From contig JAKZAP010000006.1 in assembly GCA_023053575.1 (NCBI GenBank), positions 14,951,280-15,015,279 of the forward strand: DNA of 64,000 nt, given 5' to 3'. The stretch is from Branchinecta lynchi. Its lineage: Eukaryota; Arthropoda; Branchiopoda; Anostraca; Branchinectidae. The translations under genes were made by a program, and so were the position numbers. The notes under the pieces are model-generated. The model was not told the origin of the DNA. It was given only the letters and a program-made list of their open reading frames with translations, and searched no databases. Positions 63,048 through 64,000 of this stretch are shown here, piece by piece. Position 1 is the stretch's first letter. Each line of letters opens with the position of its first letter.

Positions 63048-63397
63048 GTTTCAGCGCAGAAGGCACACCATTTTATTCTTCTTCTTCTTTAACGAGGCTT
63101 TTGAAACTCTGAATAACAAATCGGAAACCTAGTACCACACGTGTCCCAGTCGTAAGCAGTAAAATCTACAAATTACCCCTAGAAGCTTGAGTAAATCTTT
63201 GCGTTGTTTTGTACGTATTACCGACCGATGAGAGTTCGAATAAACATACGTTCAAAAAGAAAAAAAAATAAGAAGAAAGAAAAGTTAGACACAGTCACAG
63301 CTTGTAGATCAGTACCAGATAAATACAAAATTAACTGGACAAACATAGATTCCAAGTGTGGTTAGTGGCCTTGGTTGAAAACTTATAATATCTTAGA
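63048..63397. other. Aminopeptidase intron, no exon recognised
   Basis: AT-rich. The next catalytic exon is not in the window as far as I can see. Confidence 0.4.
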
Positions 63398-63545
63398 TTT
63401 TGGGTTCCCAAAACATTAGTGACGGGATATCTGTGACTTGGTAGAGTCTGTCCGTTTGTCTGTCTGTCTGTGTGCTAGCACGATAGCTCTCAAAGTGGTT
63501 GAGGTATTTTGTTGAAACTTGGTGTGAGGATCCTTTGGGTCAAAG
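63398..63545 (-). mobile_element. Family A 3' fragment
   Basis: TTTGGGTTCCCAAAACATTA, GTCCGTTTGTCTGTCTGTCT, GATAGCTCTCAAAGTGGTTG, TTGAAACTTGGTGTGAGGAT. Only the first ~150 bases of the 3' end remain. Confidence 0.7.
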
Positions 63546-63899
63546 TAGTGTCAGATAGACTGCGTCGCGTCTTCAAGGATATGCACATAGAAGTCTATGC
63601 CTGTAGTAATCGTATCAGATATGTTTTTAAAATTATATAGAGGAAACTCGAGCAAAAAGCTGTTTCTAGGTGAACTGTGGGATGAACAATGAAACAAGCA
63701 GGAAGTTGCAACTGCGGTAGCTGAATCGTTGAGGGTTTTTCTTTTTGTGCAACGCACGCGCGCAATGGCGCTTTGAGGCGTTTTGTCGATTGTATCGGTT
63801 AGTCTGTTATGCAGTCTCTAAGCTGGGACGTCTGTGAATTACTAATCTTTCTCCATACATAAGGGAACAAGTACCGTGAATAAGATTTACTGAGTATAA

Positions 63900-64000
63900 A
63901 ATAGTACTAGGGACGCCAAGACTTTTTTTTTTCTGCTCATCGGAAACGGGCCTTTCTCGTAGCGCCGTCCACTACGCTCGCGACATTCAAAGTGAGAGGG
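63900..64000. mobile_element. Edge of an element of the 39985/46254 group
   Basis: TAGTACTAGGGACGCCAAGA and CGTAGCGCCGTCCACTACGC, also seen at 46316 (CGTAGCGCCGTCCGTTACGC). Cut by the window edge. Confidence 0.4.

Noticed and set aside
1..64000. CRISPR arrays, bacterial operons, tRNA or rRNA genes
   Set aside because: None seen. The regular tandem repeats are transposon monomers without spacer structure, and all recognised genes have spliceosomal introns. A tRNA scan was not possible.

Overview
The window is nuclear DNA from an invertebrate animal whose phylum I cannot fix. Four metazoan protein-coding genes with spliceosomal introns sit in a repeat-dense background of non-LTR retroelements, Penelope-like elements (PLEs), MITEs, foldback elements and Helitron-like elements with internal tandem repeats. 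I saw no tRNA, rRNA, CRISPR array or bacterial-type operon.

Host genes. (1) A GCP6 (TUBGCP6-like) gamma-tubulin complex gene runs on the minus strand. Four exons spell a continuous N-terminal 431 codons (10353 down to 2646), and the gene leaves the window on the left. (2) A STIM calcium sensor on the plus strand (25180-26730 plus 28478-28717) is complete at 596 residues in two exons. (3) PIGK/GPI8, the GPI-transamidase protease, lies on the plus strand in six exons (29377-39207). It appears complete at about 355 residues and to lack the usual C-terminal membrane anchor. (4) An M17-family aminopeptidase of the nematode W07G4.4 type lies on the plus strand in six exons (56397-62526) and leaves the window on the right.

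Layout. 1-10.4 kb is GCP6 with introns filled by repeat family A and a piggyBac-like MITE. 10.4-13.1 kb holds two family A elements and a 290-bp (ACGG)n-type array. 13.1-25 kb is intergenic, with a LINE-in-LINE nest, a hAT-type MITE and PLE ends. 25-39 kb is STIM and PIGK; PIGK introns carry paired MITEs, a 38-bp perfect-TIR element and two decayed copies of PIGK exon 2. 40-47.2 kb is a PLE split by one family B element, which itself holds a LINE. 47.9-55.5 kb has a foldback element, then a second family B element with a higher-order tandem array and an inserted LINE with a 785-codon open frame. 56-64 kb is the aminopeptidase gene with more family A copies and a MITE.

The most interesting signals: (a) Families A and B have unrelated sequence but share one build: an ACAAGA-type end, a subterminal palindrome half, about 110-145-bp tandem monomers, a short shared word (GATGAAACTTGG), a GTCCGTCTG-type microsatellite and a terminal palindrome. 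Paralogous empty sites show family B inserts without target duplication, as Helitron-like elements do. (b) PLE ends carry hammerhead-ribozyme-like cores with one compensated stem change. (c) PIGK exon 2 is preceded by two degenerate copies, and its exon 3 is bracketed by inverted MITEs. The four genes have no shared pathway; they are ordinary neighbours.
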